Numbered from the stretch's first letter, positions 21,428 to 31,695 are shown. The stretch: DNA of 64,000 nucleotides from Muricoccus nepalensis (GCF_006438825.1 NZ_RCZP01000006.1:140876-204875); one strand, 5' to 3'. The notes: a model not told the origin generated them from the sequence alone. Numbers and translations: made by a program.

Positions 21428-22663
21428 TCAGCCGCGCCGGGCAGCGTTCTCGGGGATGAAGGGGGACCAGTTCTCGGCCGCGATGGCGTTCGGCGTCTTG
21501 TAGACGACGTTGAACTGGCCGTTCTCCTGGATCTCGCCGATCACCACGGGCTTGGTGAGGTGGTGGTTCGGGCGCATCTCCTCCTCGTAGCCGCAGGGAG
21601 CCATGACCTTCTGGCCGTACATGGCCTGGCGCACGGGGTCGACCGCGGTGGTGCCGGCCTTGGCGACGGCCTGCATCCACATGCGGAAGCCGGTGTAGGT
21701 GGCCTCCATGGGGTCGTTGGTCACGCGCTTGTCGTTCTTGATGTAGGCGCGCCACATCGCCTTGAAGTCGTCGTTCGGCTTGCCCGGCATGGACATGAAG
21801 TAGTTCCAGGCCGCGAGGTGGCCGACGAGCGGCTTGGTGTCGATGCCGGCCAGCTCCTCCTCGCCGACGGAGAAGGCGACGCAGGGGATGTCCTCGGCCT
21901 TGATGCCCTGGTTGCCGAGCTCCCGGTAGAAGGGGACGTTGGCGTCGCCGTTGATGGTGGAGACGATGGCGGTGCGCTTGCCCTCGCCGGCGAAGCGCTT
22001 CACGCGGGAGACGATGCCCTGCCAGTCGGAATGGCCGAAGGGCGTGTACTCCTCCATGATGTCGGCATCGGTGATGCCCTTGCTGTTCAGGTAGGCGCGC
22101 AGGATGCGGTTGGTGGTGCGCGGGTAGACGTAGTCGGTGCCGAGCAGGACGATGCGCTTGGCCTCGCCGCCGTCCTTGCCCATGAGGTACTCGGTGGCCG
22201 GGATCGCCTGCTGGTTCGGCGCGGCGCCGGTGTAGAAGACGTTCTTCGACTGCTCCTCGCCTTCGTACTGGACGGGGTAGAAGAGAAGGCCGTTCAGCTC
22301 CTCGAAGACCGGCAGGACGGACTTGCGGGAGACCGAGGTCCAGCAGCCGAAGGTGACGTCCACCTTCGAGACGGCGAGGAGCTCGCGCGCTTTCTCGGCG
22401 AAGAGGGGCCAGTTGGAGGCGGGGTCCACCACCACGGCCTCGAGCTTGCGGCCGAGCACGCCGCCCTGGGCGTTCGCCCACTCGACCATCATCAGCACGG
22501 TGTCGCGCAGCGCGGTCTCGCTGATCGCCATGGTGCCGGAGAGGGAGTGGAGCACGCCGACCTTGATAGGCGCCCCTTGGGCGAAAGAGGGGCGGATCGC
22601 CGGCATCGCCAGCGCTCCGCCCAGGCCGGCCAGCGCGGCGCGGCGGGTGAGGGAGAGCGTCAT
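21428..22663 (-). CDS. urtA: Urea ABC transporter substrate-binding protein
   Basis: This 411-residue periplasmic binding protein begins with a twin-arginine-like signal (SLTRRAALAGLGG, cleavage after SFAQ). The mature part starts PIKVGVLHSLSGTMAISE and includes TFGCWTSVSRKSVLPVFE, LFYPVQYEGEE and FYTGAAPNQQAIPA, all strongly conserved in UrtA/FmdD. It captures urea (or short amides) in the periplasm for UrtBC. It is first in the operon, and a sigma-54-type promoter element lies about 71 bp upstream of its start. Confidence 0.94.
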   Translation of the reverse strand: MTLSLTRRAALAGLGGALAMPAIRPSFAQGAPIKVGVLHSLSGTMAISETALRDTVLMMVEWANAQGGVLGRKLEAVVVDPASNWPLFAEKARELLAVSKVDVTFGCWTSVSRKSVLPVFEELNGLLFYPVQYEGEEQSKNVFYTGAAPNQQAIPATEYLMGKDGGEAKRIVLLGTDYVYPRTTNRILRAYLNSKGITDADIMEEYTPFGHSDWQGIVSRVKRFAGEGKRTAIVSTINGDANVPFYRELGNQGIKAEDIPCVAFSVGEEELAGIDTKPLVGHLAAWNYFMSMPGKPNDDFKAMWRAYIKNDKRVTNDPMEATYTGFRMWMQAVAKAGTTAVDPVRQAMYGQKVMAPCGYEEEMRPNHHLTKPVVIGEIQENGQFNVVYKTPNAIAAENWSPFIPENAARRG

Positions 22664-22733
22664 TCGTGTCTTCGTCCCGGTTAGGCCGGTGCGCCCGCGG
22701 ATCCCCCCGCGACTGGCCGGACGGTCACGGTGC

Positions 22734-22749
22734 TGCGAGAAGCGTGCCA
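22734..22749 (-). promoter_or_regulatory. Sigma-54 (RpoN) promoter element for the urt operon
   Basis: Read on the minus strand the sequence is TGGCAC-N5-TCGCA, one mismatch from the consensus TGGCAC-N5-TTGCW, with the GG and GC dinucleotides correctly placed. The predicted transcript would start about 60 nt before urtA. Nitrogen control of urea transporters by NtrC is established in several bacteria. I could not identify a convincing NtrC site upstream. Confidence 0.55.
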
Positions 22750-22846
22750 AGCGACGAGACTGCCTGAAACTTATGCGACCGAGCCGGATTGGCGCCGGCT
22801 TGGGCAAAGCGGGGCAGCGGCTGCGTGTTCCTTCGGCAGGTGCCCC

Positions 22847-24154
22847 TCAGAGGTCCCCGGTCCAGCGGGGGAGGGCCAGGGCGAGCTCCGGCAGGAAGGT
22901 CACGGCCAGCATCACCGCCGTCATCGCCAGGAGGAACCACCAGACCCAGACCATGGTGCTCTCCATGCTGCAGCCGGCGATGCGGCAGGTGACCATGAGG
23001 TTCACGGCGGTGGGCGGGGTGAAGGCGCCGATGGCGACGTTCATGGTGATGATCACGCCGAACCAGGTGAGGTCCCAGTGGAAGACCGCGGCGATGGGCA
23101 GGAGGATCGGCATGAAGATGAGGTAGGTGGAGATGGCGTCGAGCGCCGTGCCCGCGATCATCAGCAGCACCGTGATGGCCAGCAGCATGACCGTCTCGTT
23201 GCTGGTGAAGCCGATCAGGCTGGCGGCGAGGGCGTCGAAGATGCCGGCGGTGCTGCCGGCGTGGGCGTAGATGGCGGCGAGCGCGATGATGAGCAGCACG
23301 ACCGCCGAGATCTCCGCACTGTCGCGCAGCACCTCGTAGAGGTCGCGCCAGCCGAAGCTGCGGTAGACGACCGTGCCGACGAAGAGGCCGTAGAAGACGG
23401 CGACGACCGCGGCCTCGGTGGGGGTGAAGGCGCCGGAGCGGAGGCCGCCCAGGATCACCACCGGGGCGGCGAGGCCCCAGACGGCGTCGACGAAGGAGCG
23501 CCAGAGCCGCGCGGCGGTCAGCGGCGGGCGGGCGGCGCGGGGCTCGGGCAGGCCGAAGCCGCCGCGGCGGGCGAGCCACACCGCGGGGACGATGAGGGCG
23601 AGGCCCGAGAGGATGCCGGGCACCACCCCCGCCAGGAACAGCGCGGGGACGGAGACGCCCGGCACCAGCACGGCGTAGACGATGAAGGGGATGGAGGGCG
23701 GGATCAGCACGTCGGTCGCGCCGCCCGCGGCGGTGAGGGAGGCGACGTAGGGCGCGGGGTAGCCCTGCTTCAGCATGGGCGGGACCATCACCGCCGCGAC
23801 GGCCGCCGCGTCCGCCGCGCCCGAGCCGGAGACGCCGCCGAGGATCATGCAGAGCAGCACGGCCACGATGGCGAGCGCCCCCGTGCGGTTGCCCACCAGA
23901 AGCTGGGCGAAGCCGACGAGGCGCGCGGCCACGCCGGCGCGCTCGAAGACCATGCCGGCGAGGACGAACATGGGCAGGGCCAGCAGCGGGTACTTCGCGA
24001 TGCCCGTCCAGATGTTGGTGGGCAGGGCCATGACGCCCATGCCCTCCACCGCGATGACGAGGAAGCCGGTGAGGCCCATGGCGACGCCGATGGGCACGCC
24101 GAGCAGCATGAGGACGATGAACAGGCCGACGAGGATGGCGGTCGCGAGGAGCAT
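22847..24154 (-). CDS. dctM: TRAP transporter large permease, DctM type
   Basis: This 435-residue membrane protein has about 12 hydrophobic segments and the DctM signatures GGVSGSGAADAAAVAAVMVPPM and LIPPSIPFIVYAV. It moves a carboxylate substrate across the inner membrane using an ion gradient, with DctQ and DctP. The start is the ATG of MLLATAIL, 5 bp beyond the dctQ stop. The substrate is not known. Confidence 0.93.
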   Translation of the reverse strand: MLLATAILVGLFIVLMLLGVPIGVAMGLTGFLVIAVEGMGVMALPTNIWTGIAKYPLLALPMFVLAGMVFERAGVAARLVGFAQLLVGNRTGALAIVAVLLCMILGGVSGSGAADAAAVAAVMVPPMLKQGYPAPYVASLTAAGGATDVLIPPSIPFIVYAVLVPGVSVPALFLAGVVPGILSGLALIVPAVWLARRGGFGLPEPRAARPPLTAARLWRSFVDAVWGLAAPVVILGGLRSGAFTPTEAAVVAVFYGLFVGTVVYRSFGWRDLYEVLRDSAEISAVVLLIIALAAIYAHAGSTAGIFDALAASLIGFTSNETVMLLAITVLLMIAGTALDAISTYLIFMPILLPIAAVFHWDLTWFGVIITMNVAIGAFTPPTAVNLMVTCRIAGCSMESTMVWVWWFLLAMTAVMLAVTFLPELALALPRWTGDL

Positions 24155-24159
24155 CGCCG

Positions 24160-24672
24160 TCAGCCCGCCCGGATCACGCAGGCCATGCGGCCCAGGAGGC
24201 GGGCGCAGATCACGAGCGACATGAGCGGCATCCAGCCGGTGTAGAGCCATTGCGGCACGCCGAGGCCGGGCGAGAGCACCTCGAAGCGGTACTCGTCCCA
24301 GGTGTAGGAGGCGCCGAGCCAGGCGAGGGGCGCGAAGACCGCGAGGCCGCAGAGGAGGACCAGGACCTCCAGCCGGCGCGCGGCGGGGAGGGGCAGCTTC
24401 TCGGTGAAGTAGGTGACGCGGATGTGCCGGTCCGCGCCCACGGCGGCGGCGCTGCCGAGGAAGGTCATGACCACCATGATCGCCACCGAGTACTCCTCGG
24501 TGAAGGCGATCGACACGTCCGTGAGGTAGCGGAGCGCGACGTTGGCCATGGTGATGAGGGCGAGGATGGCCATGGCCGCGGCCGCCAGCGCGCCCTCCAC
24601 CGTGACGGGGATGCGCGGCGGGGCCTCCCCGAGCTGAAGGCCCGGGGACTGGATGTCGGCGTGTTCGGTCAT
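24160..24672 (-). CDS. dctQ: TRAP transporter small permease, DctQ type
   Basis: This protein of about 170 residues has four hydrophobic segments, including ALITMANVALRYLTDVSIAF and the conserved E-E-Y-S motif after TM1, typical of DctQ. It bridges DctP and DctM. An ATG at 24714 would add 14 residues (MSGAAH) right after the dctP stop. I prefer 24672 because DctQ proteins normally begin close to TM1, but the choice is uncertain. Confidence 0.88.
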   Translation of the reverse strand: MTEHADIQSPGLQLGEAPPRIPVTVEGALAAAAMAILALITMANVALRYLTDVSIAFTEEYSVAIMVVMTFLGSAAAVGADRHIRVTYFTEKLPLPAARRLEVLVLLCGLAVFAPLAWLGASYTWDEYRFEVLSPGLGVPQWLYTGWMPLMSLVICARLLGRMACVIRAG

Positions 24673-24721
24673 GGGGCCTGTCTGGACGAGCGGGGCATGG
24701 GCGGCCCCGCTCATAAGGGTT

Positions 24722-25765
24722 CTAGCCCACGCGGGCGATGGCGGCCTCGGCCTGGCGAACGAGGTCGGCGCCGACGGTCGCCGCCCACTTGTCGAAGACC
24801 GGGCGGGTGGCCTGCGCGAAGGCGCGCTTCTCGGCGGGGGTGAGGTCCACCACCTCCACGCCCCGGCGGGCGCATTCGTCGAGGGAGGAGCGGTCGCCGT
24901 TGGCGCCGAGGCCCTTGCGGGCGGCGTTGTTGCCGGCCTGCCCGGCCTCGCGCGCGGCCTCCACCACGATCTCGCGGTCGCGCGGCTCGAGGCTGGCGAG
25001 CACGGGCTTGGACAGGGAGACGATTCCCGCGTCCGCGCAGTAGTTCCAGAGCGTGAGGTGCTTCTGGGCGAGGCTGTCCATGCGGAAGCCGAGGAAGAGG
25101 TTCACCGGGTTCTCCTGCCCGTCCACCGCGCCGGTCGAGAGCGCGGGCTGGAGGTCGGCGAAGGACATCTGCACGGGGTTGGCGCCCATGGCCGTGTAGA
25201 TCTCGGAGAAGATGGCGCCGGCCGCGAAGCGGATCTTGAGGCCGCGGAGGTCCCCCGGCGCGCGGATGGCGCGCTTGGAGTTGCTGATCTCGCGGAAGCC
25301 GTTCTCGCCCCAGGCCAGCGGCTCGATGTCGCGCGCGGCGAGCGAGCGGAACAGCGCCTGCCCGACCTCCCCGCCCACCAGCGCGTCGAAGGCGGCCGTG
25401 TTGGGCATGAGGAAGGGAAGGGAGAAGAGGTTCATCTCCCGCACTTGGGGGGAGATGTTGATGGTGGAGAAGACGGCGCCGTCGATCACGCCCTGGCGGA
25501 TCGCCACCAGCTCCCGCGTCTGGTCGCCGCCGACGAGGGAGGAGCCGGGGTAGACCTTGAAGTTCAGCCGCGCCTCGGAGCGCTGGTTCACGAGGTCCGC
25601 CCAGACGAAGGCCGATTCCGAGAGGGCGATGGGGCGGTTGCCGACGACGCTGATCTTGTATTCCGGCTTGTAGCGGGGCTGCGCCCGCGCGATCGTCGGC
25701 AGGGCGAGGGCGGGCAGGGCGGCGGCCGCGCCGAGCAGGCCGCGGCGGTTCAGGCGGGGGGGCAT
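24722..25765 (-). CDS. dctP: TRAP transporter substrate-binding protein, DctP type
   Basis: This 347-residue periplasmic protein has a twin-arginine-type signal (LNRRGLLGAAAALPALALP, cleavage after ARAQ). Typical DctP features are LRGLKIRFA with the carboxylate-binding Arg near residue 167, followed by MGANPVQMSFADLQPALSTGAVDGQENP. It is first in the dctPQM set and binds an organic anion in the periplasm. Confidence 0.92.
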   Translation of the reverse strand: MPPRLNRRGLLGAAAALPALALPTIARAQPRYKPEYKISVVGNRPIALSESAFVWADLVNQRSEARLNFKVYPGSSLVGGDQTRELVAIRQGVIDGAVFSTINISPQVREMNLFSLPFLMPNTAAFDALVGGEVGQALFRSLAARDIEPLAWGENGFREISNSKRAIRAPGDLRGLKIRFAAGAIFSEIYTAMGANPVQMSFADLQPALSTGAVDGQENPVNLFLGFRMDSLAQKHLTLWNYCADAGIVSLSKPVLASLEPRDREIVVEAAREAGQAGNNAARKGLGANGDRSSLDECARRGVEVVDLTPAEKRAFAQATRPVFDKWAATVGADLVRQAEAAIARVG

Positions 25766-25895
25766 CGCTTCCTCACGAACTTGTTGCGCGCAGTTTGCGA
25801 GCGCGCGCGCCCAGCAGCAAGACCTGGCAGCAAGACCCGGCGGCCTGACCGGAAGGCCGGCTTGGCGCGGCGCCGCCCCGGGGCGACACTCCGGC

Positions 25896-26450
25896 ATGAC
25901 CGAACGCGAGAAGATGCTGGCGGGGCTGCCCTACAACGGCATGGACCCGGACCTCCTGGCGGCGCGCCGCCGCGCCCGCGCCCTGGTGCAGCGGATGGAC
26001 GCCCTGCCGCCCGAGGACGAGGCCGCTCGGCGCGCGGTGCTGGAGGACCTGCTGGGCGCGATCGGGCGGGCGACCCAGGTGATGCCGGGGTTCCGCTGCG
26101 ACTACGGGGGCAACATCCGCCTCGGCGCGGACAGCTACGTGAACTTCAACTGCGTCTTCCTCGACTGCGCGCCGATCACGCTCGGGGATTCCTGCCAGGT
26201 GGCGCCGGGCGTGCAGGTCCTGACCGCCACCCACCCGCTGGAGCCCGGGCCGCGCGCGGCGGGGATCGAGAGCGCGCATCCCGTGACGATCGGGCGCAAC
26301 GTCTGGCTCGGCGCCGGCTGCCTCGTGCTGCCCGGCGTGACCATCGGGGACGACACGGTGGTGGGGGCGGGGGCGGTGGTGAACCGCGACCTGCCGGCGG
26401 GCGTGCTGGCGGTGGGGAACCCGGCGCGGGTGGTGCGCGCGCTGCGCTAG
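25896..26450 (+). CDS. maa: Sugar O-acetyltransferase (maltose acetyltransferase/NodL family)
   Basis: This 184-residue left-handed beta-helix acetyltransferase starts with the Maa/NodL N-terminus (MTEREKMLAGLPYNGMDPDL). Hexapeptide repeats follow (FRCDYGGNIRLGADSYVNFN), then the catalytic His in TATHPLEP near residue 112 and the loop GRNVWLGAGCLVLPGVTIG. It transfers acetyl from acetyl-CoA to a sugar 6-hydroxyl. It diverges from dctP. The physiological sugar is unknown. Confidence 0.9.
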   Translation: MTEREKMLAGLPYNGMDPDLLAARRRARALVQRMDALPPEDEAARRAVLEDLLGAIGRATQVMPGFRCDYGGNIRLGADSYVNFNCVFLDCAPITLGDSCQVAPGVQVLTATHPLEPGPRAAGIESAHPVTIGRNVWLGAGCLVLPGVTIGDDTVVGAGAVVNRDLPAGVLAVGNPARVVRALR

Positions 26451-26477
26451 GCCTGTCTGTGGCTTTCGTCACGGAGC

Positions 26478-26493
26478 GGAGCCCGGGGGCTCC
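26478..26493 (+). terminator. Hairpin after the acetyltransferase gene
   Basis: GGAGCCC and GGGCTCC form a compact GC stem 28 bp after the stop codon. The tight turn and missing T-run leave its function open. Confidence 0.3.
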
Positions 26494-26566
26494 CTAGCGT
26501 CGCCTTGCCAAGGCACCGCGGCGGGGATGGGCCCCGCCGGACGGATTGCCCTGGGGAGGACCTTCG

Positions 26567-28039
26567 ATGCCGCCCATGGTCAATGCCGCCGCCTACTGGA
26601 CGGGCGTCGCGCTCGAGACGAACCGCCGCGACTTCAGCGTGGTCGAGGTGCCGCCCGGCGCGCCGCCGGTGCCCACCGAGCAGGGCGGGCCGACGCTCAG
26701 CGCCCGCGCGCTGGCCCTCGTGCACCTCGCGATGCACGACGCCTACTTCTCCGTGCTCGGCACGCAACCGGTGCCGGGGACGGACCTCACCTGGATGCCC
26801 GGCCTGGTGGTGCCGGCGGGCGCCACCAGCCCCGAGGGCGCCCTGGCGGCCGCGGCGGAGGCGATGCTGCGGCTCCTCTACCGGCACGCCCGGCACCAGG
26901 AGGCCTTCGACAAGGCCCGCGACGAGTTCGTGGCGGCGGCGCCCGCCTCGCCCGCGGACGAGGCCTGGGGGCGGGAGGTCGCGACCCGCATCCACGAGGA
27001 CCGCAAGGACGACCTCGGCTTCGTGGCCACGCTGCAGGGGCCGAGCCCCGCGCGCTTCCGCCACCAGCCCGACCCGCGGCATCCCACCCAGGGGCTGCAC
27101 GGGCAGCAATGGGGCAAGTGCCGCCCCTTCGTCGTGCCCCGGATGGACCTCGCGGCGCCCCCGGGTTGGCCCTCGGCCTTCGACACGGACCCCTACTACC
27201 TCGCGGAGCACGACGAGGTCCGCGAGAAGGGCGCCCTCGCCGGGCACACGCGCAGCGCCGACGAAACGGTGAGGGGCATCTTCTGGGCCTATGACGGCGC
27301 GGACCGGATCGGCACGCCGCCGCGCCTCTACTGCCAGATCGCGCTGCGCGTGATGGAAGGGCTGGCCGACGGGGCGCTGGACACCGCCGACCACGTCCGC
27401 CTCCTGGCGCTGATGACGACGGCGATGGCCGATGCCGGCATCCAGGCCTGGCACTGGAAGTACCACTACGACTTCTGGCGCCCGGTCATCGGCATCCGCC
27501 ACTGGGACCCCAGCTTCGGGCCCGACACGACGACGGCGGGCACGGCGGCGAGGGCGCATCCCGACTGGCAGCCGCTCGGCGCGCCCGCGACCAACCGGGG
27601 GGACCGATTCACCCCGGGCTTCCCGGCTTATCCCTCGGGCCACGCGACCTTCGGGGCCGCCGCCTTCGGGGTGCTGCGCCGCTACCTCGAGGCGCGGGGG
27701 GCGGCGCCGGCCGCCGATCCCGGCGAGCCCGACGCGATCGCCTTCGACTTCGTGTCGGACGAGTACAACGGGCGGAACACCGATCCCGACGGCGGCCGGC
27801 GCCCGCGGCACCTCCGCCGCTTCGGCAGCCTGTGGGAGGCGACGGTGGAGAACTCGGTCAGCCGGGTCTTCCTCGGCGTCCACTGGCGCTTCGACGGGAT
27901 CAGCGTGCAGGACCCGGACGGCACCGTGCGGACGGGAACCCCGGCGAGGCCGTCCGAGCTCGGCCCGATCGGCGGCGTCCGGCTGGGGCACGACATCGCG
28001 GAGGCGCTGATGGCCACGGGGCTGAAGCGCTTCGCCTGA
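26567..28039 (+). CDS. Vanadium-dependent haloperoxidase/PAP2-like protein
   Basis: This 490-residue protein shows the vanadate pocket of vanadium haloperoxidases and acid phosphatases: K-x6-R-P near residue 298 (Lys in WKYHYDFWRP), PSGH near 355 (AYPSGHATFG) and S-R-x3-G-x-H-x3-D near 431 (SRVFLGVHWRFD). These enzymes oxidise halide with H2O2, or act as phosphatases when the halide chemistry is lost. No signal peptide is evident. The ATG at 26567 follows GGGGAGGA by 6 nt. It is a single gene between opposite-facing neighbours. Confidence 0.85.
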   Translation: MPPMVNAAAYWTGVALETNRRDFSVVEVPPGAPPVPTEQGGPTLSARALALVHLAMHDAYFSVLGTQPVPGTDLTWMPGLVVPAGATSPEGALAAAAEAMLRLLYRHARHQEAFDKARDEFVAAAPASPADEAWGREVATRIHEDRKDDLGFVATLQGPSPARFRHQPDPRHPTQGLHGQQWGKCRPFVVPRMDLAAPPGWPSAFDTDPYYLAEHDEVREKGALAGHTRSADETVRGIFWAYDGADRIGTPPRLYCQIALRVMEGLADGALDTADHVRLLALMTTAMADAGIQAWHWKYHYDFWRPVIGIRHWDPSFGPDTTTAGTAARAHPDWQPLGAPATNRGDRFTPGFPAYPSGHATFGAAAFGVLRRYLEARGAAPAADPGEPDAIAFDFVSDEYNGRNTDPDGGRRPRHLRRFGSLWEATVENSVSRVFLGVHWRFDGISVQDPDGTVRTGTPARPSELGPIGGVRLGHDIAEALMATGLKRFA

Positions 28040-28050
28040 GGGTGGCGGCG

Positions 28051-28074
28051 CCTGGTCCCGCGCGCCCCGCGGGA

Positions 28075-28079
<5 letters not shown>
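28051..28079. terminator. Bidirectional terminator between convergent genes
   Basis: A 12-bp stem with one G-U pair (28051-28062 with 28068-28079) and a 5-nt loop lies between the convergent haloperoxidase and dppF-like genes. It is long and GC-rich and could end transcripts from both sides. It overlaps the last codons of the ABC gene. Confidence 0.55.
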
Positions 28080-28808
<729 letters not shown>

Positions 28809-28812
<4 letters not shown>

Positions 28813-29672
28813 GCGTGCGGCGCCAGCCAGCTCGGGTCGCGCCGGAGCGTCGCCAGGCGCTCGCGCTTGTGGTCCAGGCTGGGGAGGCATTCCAGCAGGC
28901 CGCGCGTGTAGGCGTGGGTGGCGCGGTGGAGGTCGGCGGCGGGCAGCTCCTCCATCACCTGGCCCGCGTACAGCACCGCCACGCGGTCGCAGAAGCGGGA
29001 GACGAGGGGGAGGTCGTGGCTGATCAGCATGAGCGCCATGCCGCGGCGGTCCACCAGCTCCTCGATCAGGCGGAGAATTTCCGCCTGGACGCTGGCGTCG
29101 AGGGCGGAGGTCGGCTCGTCCGCGATCAGCAGCTCGGGGTTGGGGGCCAGCATCATCGCGATCATCACGCGCTGGCCCATGCCGCCCGAGAGCTCGTGCG
29201 GGTAGGCGTCGGCCACGCGGCGGGGATCGCGGATCTGCACGGCTTCCAGCGCGGCGAGCGCGGCATCCCGCGCCTCGCGCCGGCCGAGGCGCGAATGGGC
29301 GCGGAGCGCCTCCGCGATCTGGGCGCCAGCGGTCATGACGGGGTTGAGGCTGTATTTCGGGTCCTGCAGGATCAGCCCGATGCGGCCGCCGCGGAGGGTG
29401 CGCATCTCGCGCTCGCTGGCGTGGAGGATGTCGGTGGTGCCGAAGCGCAGCACGTCGGCGCGCACCGTCGCGGAGCCCGGCAGCAGGCCCATCAGCGCGC
29501 GCCCCGTGACGGACTTGCCCGAGCCGCTCTCGCCGACGATGCCGAGCTTCTCCCGCCCGATGGCGAAGGAGACGCCGCGCACGGCCTGGGTGACGCCGGT
29601 GGCGGAGGGGAAGTCGACATGGAGGTTGCGGACGGCGACGAGCGGCTCGCCCGGGAGGTTGGGGGCGCTCAT
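28809..29672 (-). CDS. Peptide-type ABC transporter ATPase, DppD-like
   Basis: This 287-residue ATPase has Walker A GESGSGKSVTGRALMGLLP, LSGGMGQRVMIAMML and LLIADEPTSALDAS. The QDPKYSLNPVMTAG stretch matches DppD/OppD. The start is the ATG of MSAPNLPGEP, overlapping the permease stop by 4 bp. The usual Cys-rich Fe-S tail of some DppD proteins is absent. Confidence 0.9.
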
Positions 29673-30685
29673 CGCTGCTTCGGGTCCAGCACGTCGCGGA
29701 GGCCGTCTCCGAGAAGGTTGAAGGCGAGGGAGGCCGCGAAGATCGCGATGCCCGGCATCACCGCGACCCACCACTGCTCCAGGATGAAGCGGCGGGCGGT
29801 CGCGATCATGGTGCCCCATTCCGGCAGGGGCGGCTGCGCGCCGAGGCCGAGGAAGCCGAGGCCCGCCGCGGTGAGGATGATGGAGGACATGTCCAGCGTC
29901 ACGCGCACGACGAGGGAGGGCAGGCACATCGGCAGCACGTGGCGCAGCACGACGCGCGCGGGGGAGGCGCCGGTCATGCGCGCGGCGGCGACGTAGTCCG
30001 TGCGGCGGATGGTCAGCGTCTCGGCGCGGGCGAGGCGGGCGTAGGGGGGCCAGGCGGTGAGGGCGATGGCGATCACCGCGCTCTCCACGCCCGGGCCCAT
30101 GGCGGCGACGAAGGCGAGCGCGAGGATGAGGCGGGGGAAGGCGAGGAAGACGTCCGTCACCCGCATCAGCAGCCGGTCCCACAGCCCGCCCGCGTAGCCC
30201 GCGACGCAGCCCACCAGCAGGCCGACGGGGGCCACCAGCAAGACGACGGCGACGACCATGCCGAGCGTGATCCGCCCGCCGTAGAGGAGCCGCGACCAGA
30301 CGTCCCGGCCGAGCTCGTCCGTGCCGAGCCAATGGGCGGCGGATGGCGCCGCGAGGCGGTTGCCGAGTTCCTGGATGCCGGGGTCGTGGGTCGCGAGGAG
30401 CGGGGCCAGCAGGATCAGCAGCAGCATGATCAGGATGACGCCGAGGCCCGCCATGGCCAGCGGGTTGCGGCGGAAGGCGAGCCAGGCCTGGTAGCGGCGG
30501 CCCCAAGCGGCCTGGGAGCGGGACGCCGGCGCGTCGGTCAGCAGCCAGGCGCGGCGGCCGGAGGCGGCGCCCGCCTGCGGGGGCGGGGGAGCGCCGGCGG
30601 CCTCGGGCACCGCGTCCGGCGCGATGGGCTCGAGCGCGGCGGTGGCGGTGGCGGCGTCGGCGAGGGGGGAGGCGCGGTCGCTCAT
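29669..30685 (-). CDS. Peptide-type ABC transporter permease, DppC-like
   Basis: This 338-residue inner-membrane protein has an unusually long, Ala/Pro-rich cytosolic N-terminus of about 75 residues. The DppC core follows, starting FRRNPLAMAGLGVILIML, with the EAA-type loop near VAAARMTGASPARVVLRHVLP. It overlaps its neighbours by 4 bp on each side in the operon. Confidence 0.9.
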   Translation of the reverse strand: MSDRASPLADAATATAALEPIAPDAVPEAAGAPPPPQAGAASGRRAWLLTDAPASRSQAAWGRRYQAWLAFRRNPLAMAGLGVILIMLLLILLAPLLATHDPGIQELGNRLAAPSAAHWLGTDELGRDVWSRLLYGGRITLGMVVAVVLLVAPVGLLVGCVAGYAGGLWDRLLMRVTDVFLAFPRLILALAFVAAMGPGVESAVIAIALTAWPPYARLARAETLTIRRTDYVAAARMTGASPARVVLRHVLPMCLPSLVVRVTLDMSSIILTAAGLGFLGLGAQPPLPEWGTMIATARRFILEQWWVAVMPGIAIFAASLAFNLLGDGLRDVLDPKQR

Positions 30686-31695
30686 CGCGTGCGGGGATCC
30701 AGGAGGCGATAGAGCAGGTCGGCGAGAAGGTTCAGCACGACGTAGATGAGGCCGACCACGAGGGTCGCGCCCAGCACCGCGTTCATGTCGGCGTTCAGCA
30801 GCGAGACCGTGAGGTACTGCCCGAGGCCGGGCCAGGCGAAGATGGTCTCCGTCAGCACCGCGCCCTCCAGAAGGCCGGCATAGGTGAGGAAGATGACCGT
30901 CACCAGCGGCACGAGGGTGTTGCGGAAGGCGTGGCGCCAGACGATACGCGGCCAGGAGAGGCCCTTGGCGCGGGCGGTGGTCACGTATTCCGAGCGGAGC
31001 TCCGCCAGCATGAAGGCGCGCGTCATGCGGGCGATGTAGGCGAGGGAGAAGAAGGACAGCACGCCCGCGGGCTGGATCAGGTGCGCGACGGCGTCCTGGA
31101 AGGCCGGCCAGTCGCCCGCGAGCGCGGCGTCGAGCGTCATCAGCCCCGTGCGCGTCTCCACCATGTCCTGGAAGACGATGCCCTGCCGCCCGGGGCCGGG
31201 CAGCCAGCCGAGCCAGGCGTAGAAGACGAGGAGCGAGACGAGGGCGAGGACGAAGACCGGCAGGGAGTGGCCGGCGAGGCAGAAGACGCGCACCACCTGG
31301 TCCACCCAGCTTCCCTGCCGCGTGGCGGCGAGCACGCCGAGGCCGATGCCGAGGATGGCGGCGACGATGATGGCCAGCGTCGCCAGCTCGAAGGTGGCGG
31401 GGAAGTAGCGGGCGATGTCCTCCCAGACGGGGTTGGAGGTCATGACGGAGCGGCCGAGGTTGCCGGTGAGGATGTCCGTCAGGTAGCGCCAGAACTGCGC
31501 GTAGAGCGGCTGGTCGAGGCCGAGTTCCAGCCGCGCGCGCGCGACGACATCGGCCGGCGCGCGGTCGCCGACCACCGCCAGCACGGGGTCGATCGGCACC
31601 ACGCGCCCGATGAAGAAGGTGACGAGGACGAGGCCGAAGAGGATGATGGGGATGCTGGCGGCGGTGGCCGCCAGCGCCCCGAGGCGGGCCTTCAT
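30682..31695 (-). CDS. Peptide-type ABC transporter permease, DppB-like
   Basis: This 337-residue permease has the family features: an N-terminal TM ending in FFIGRVVPIDPV, the soluble DLGLDQPLY-like segment (LELGLDQPLYAQFWRYL), and the EAA loop EYVTTARAKGLSWPRIVWRHAFRN. It begins exactly at the stop of the binding-protein gene (ATG overlapping the last base) and pairs with the DppC-like subunit. Confidence 0.9.
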   Translation of the reverse strand: MKARLGALAATAASIPIILFGLVLVTFFIGRVVPIDPVLAVVGDRAPADVVARARLELGLDQPLYAQFWRYLTDILTGNLGRSVMTSNPVWEDIARYFPATFELATLAIIVAAILGIGLGVLAATRQGSWVDQVVRVFCLAGHSLPVFVLALVSLLVFYAWLGWLPGPGRQGIVFQDMVETRTGLMTLDAALAGDWPAFQDAVAHLIQPAGVLSFFSLAYIARMTRAFMLAELRSEYVTTARAKGLSWPRIVWRHAFRNTLVPLVTVIFLTYAGLLEGAVLTETIFAWPGLGQYLTVSLLNADMNAVLGATLVVGLIYVVLNLLADLLYRLLDPRTR

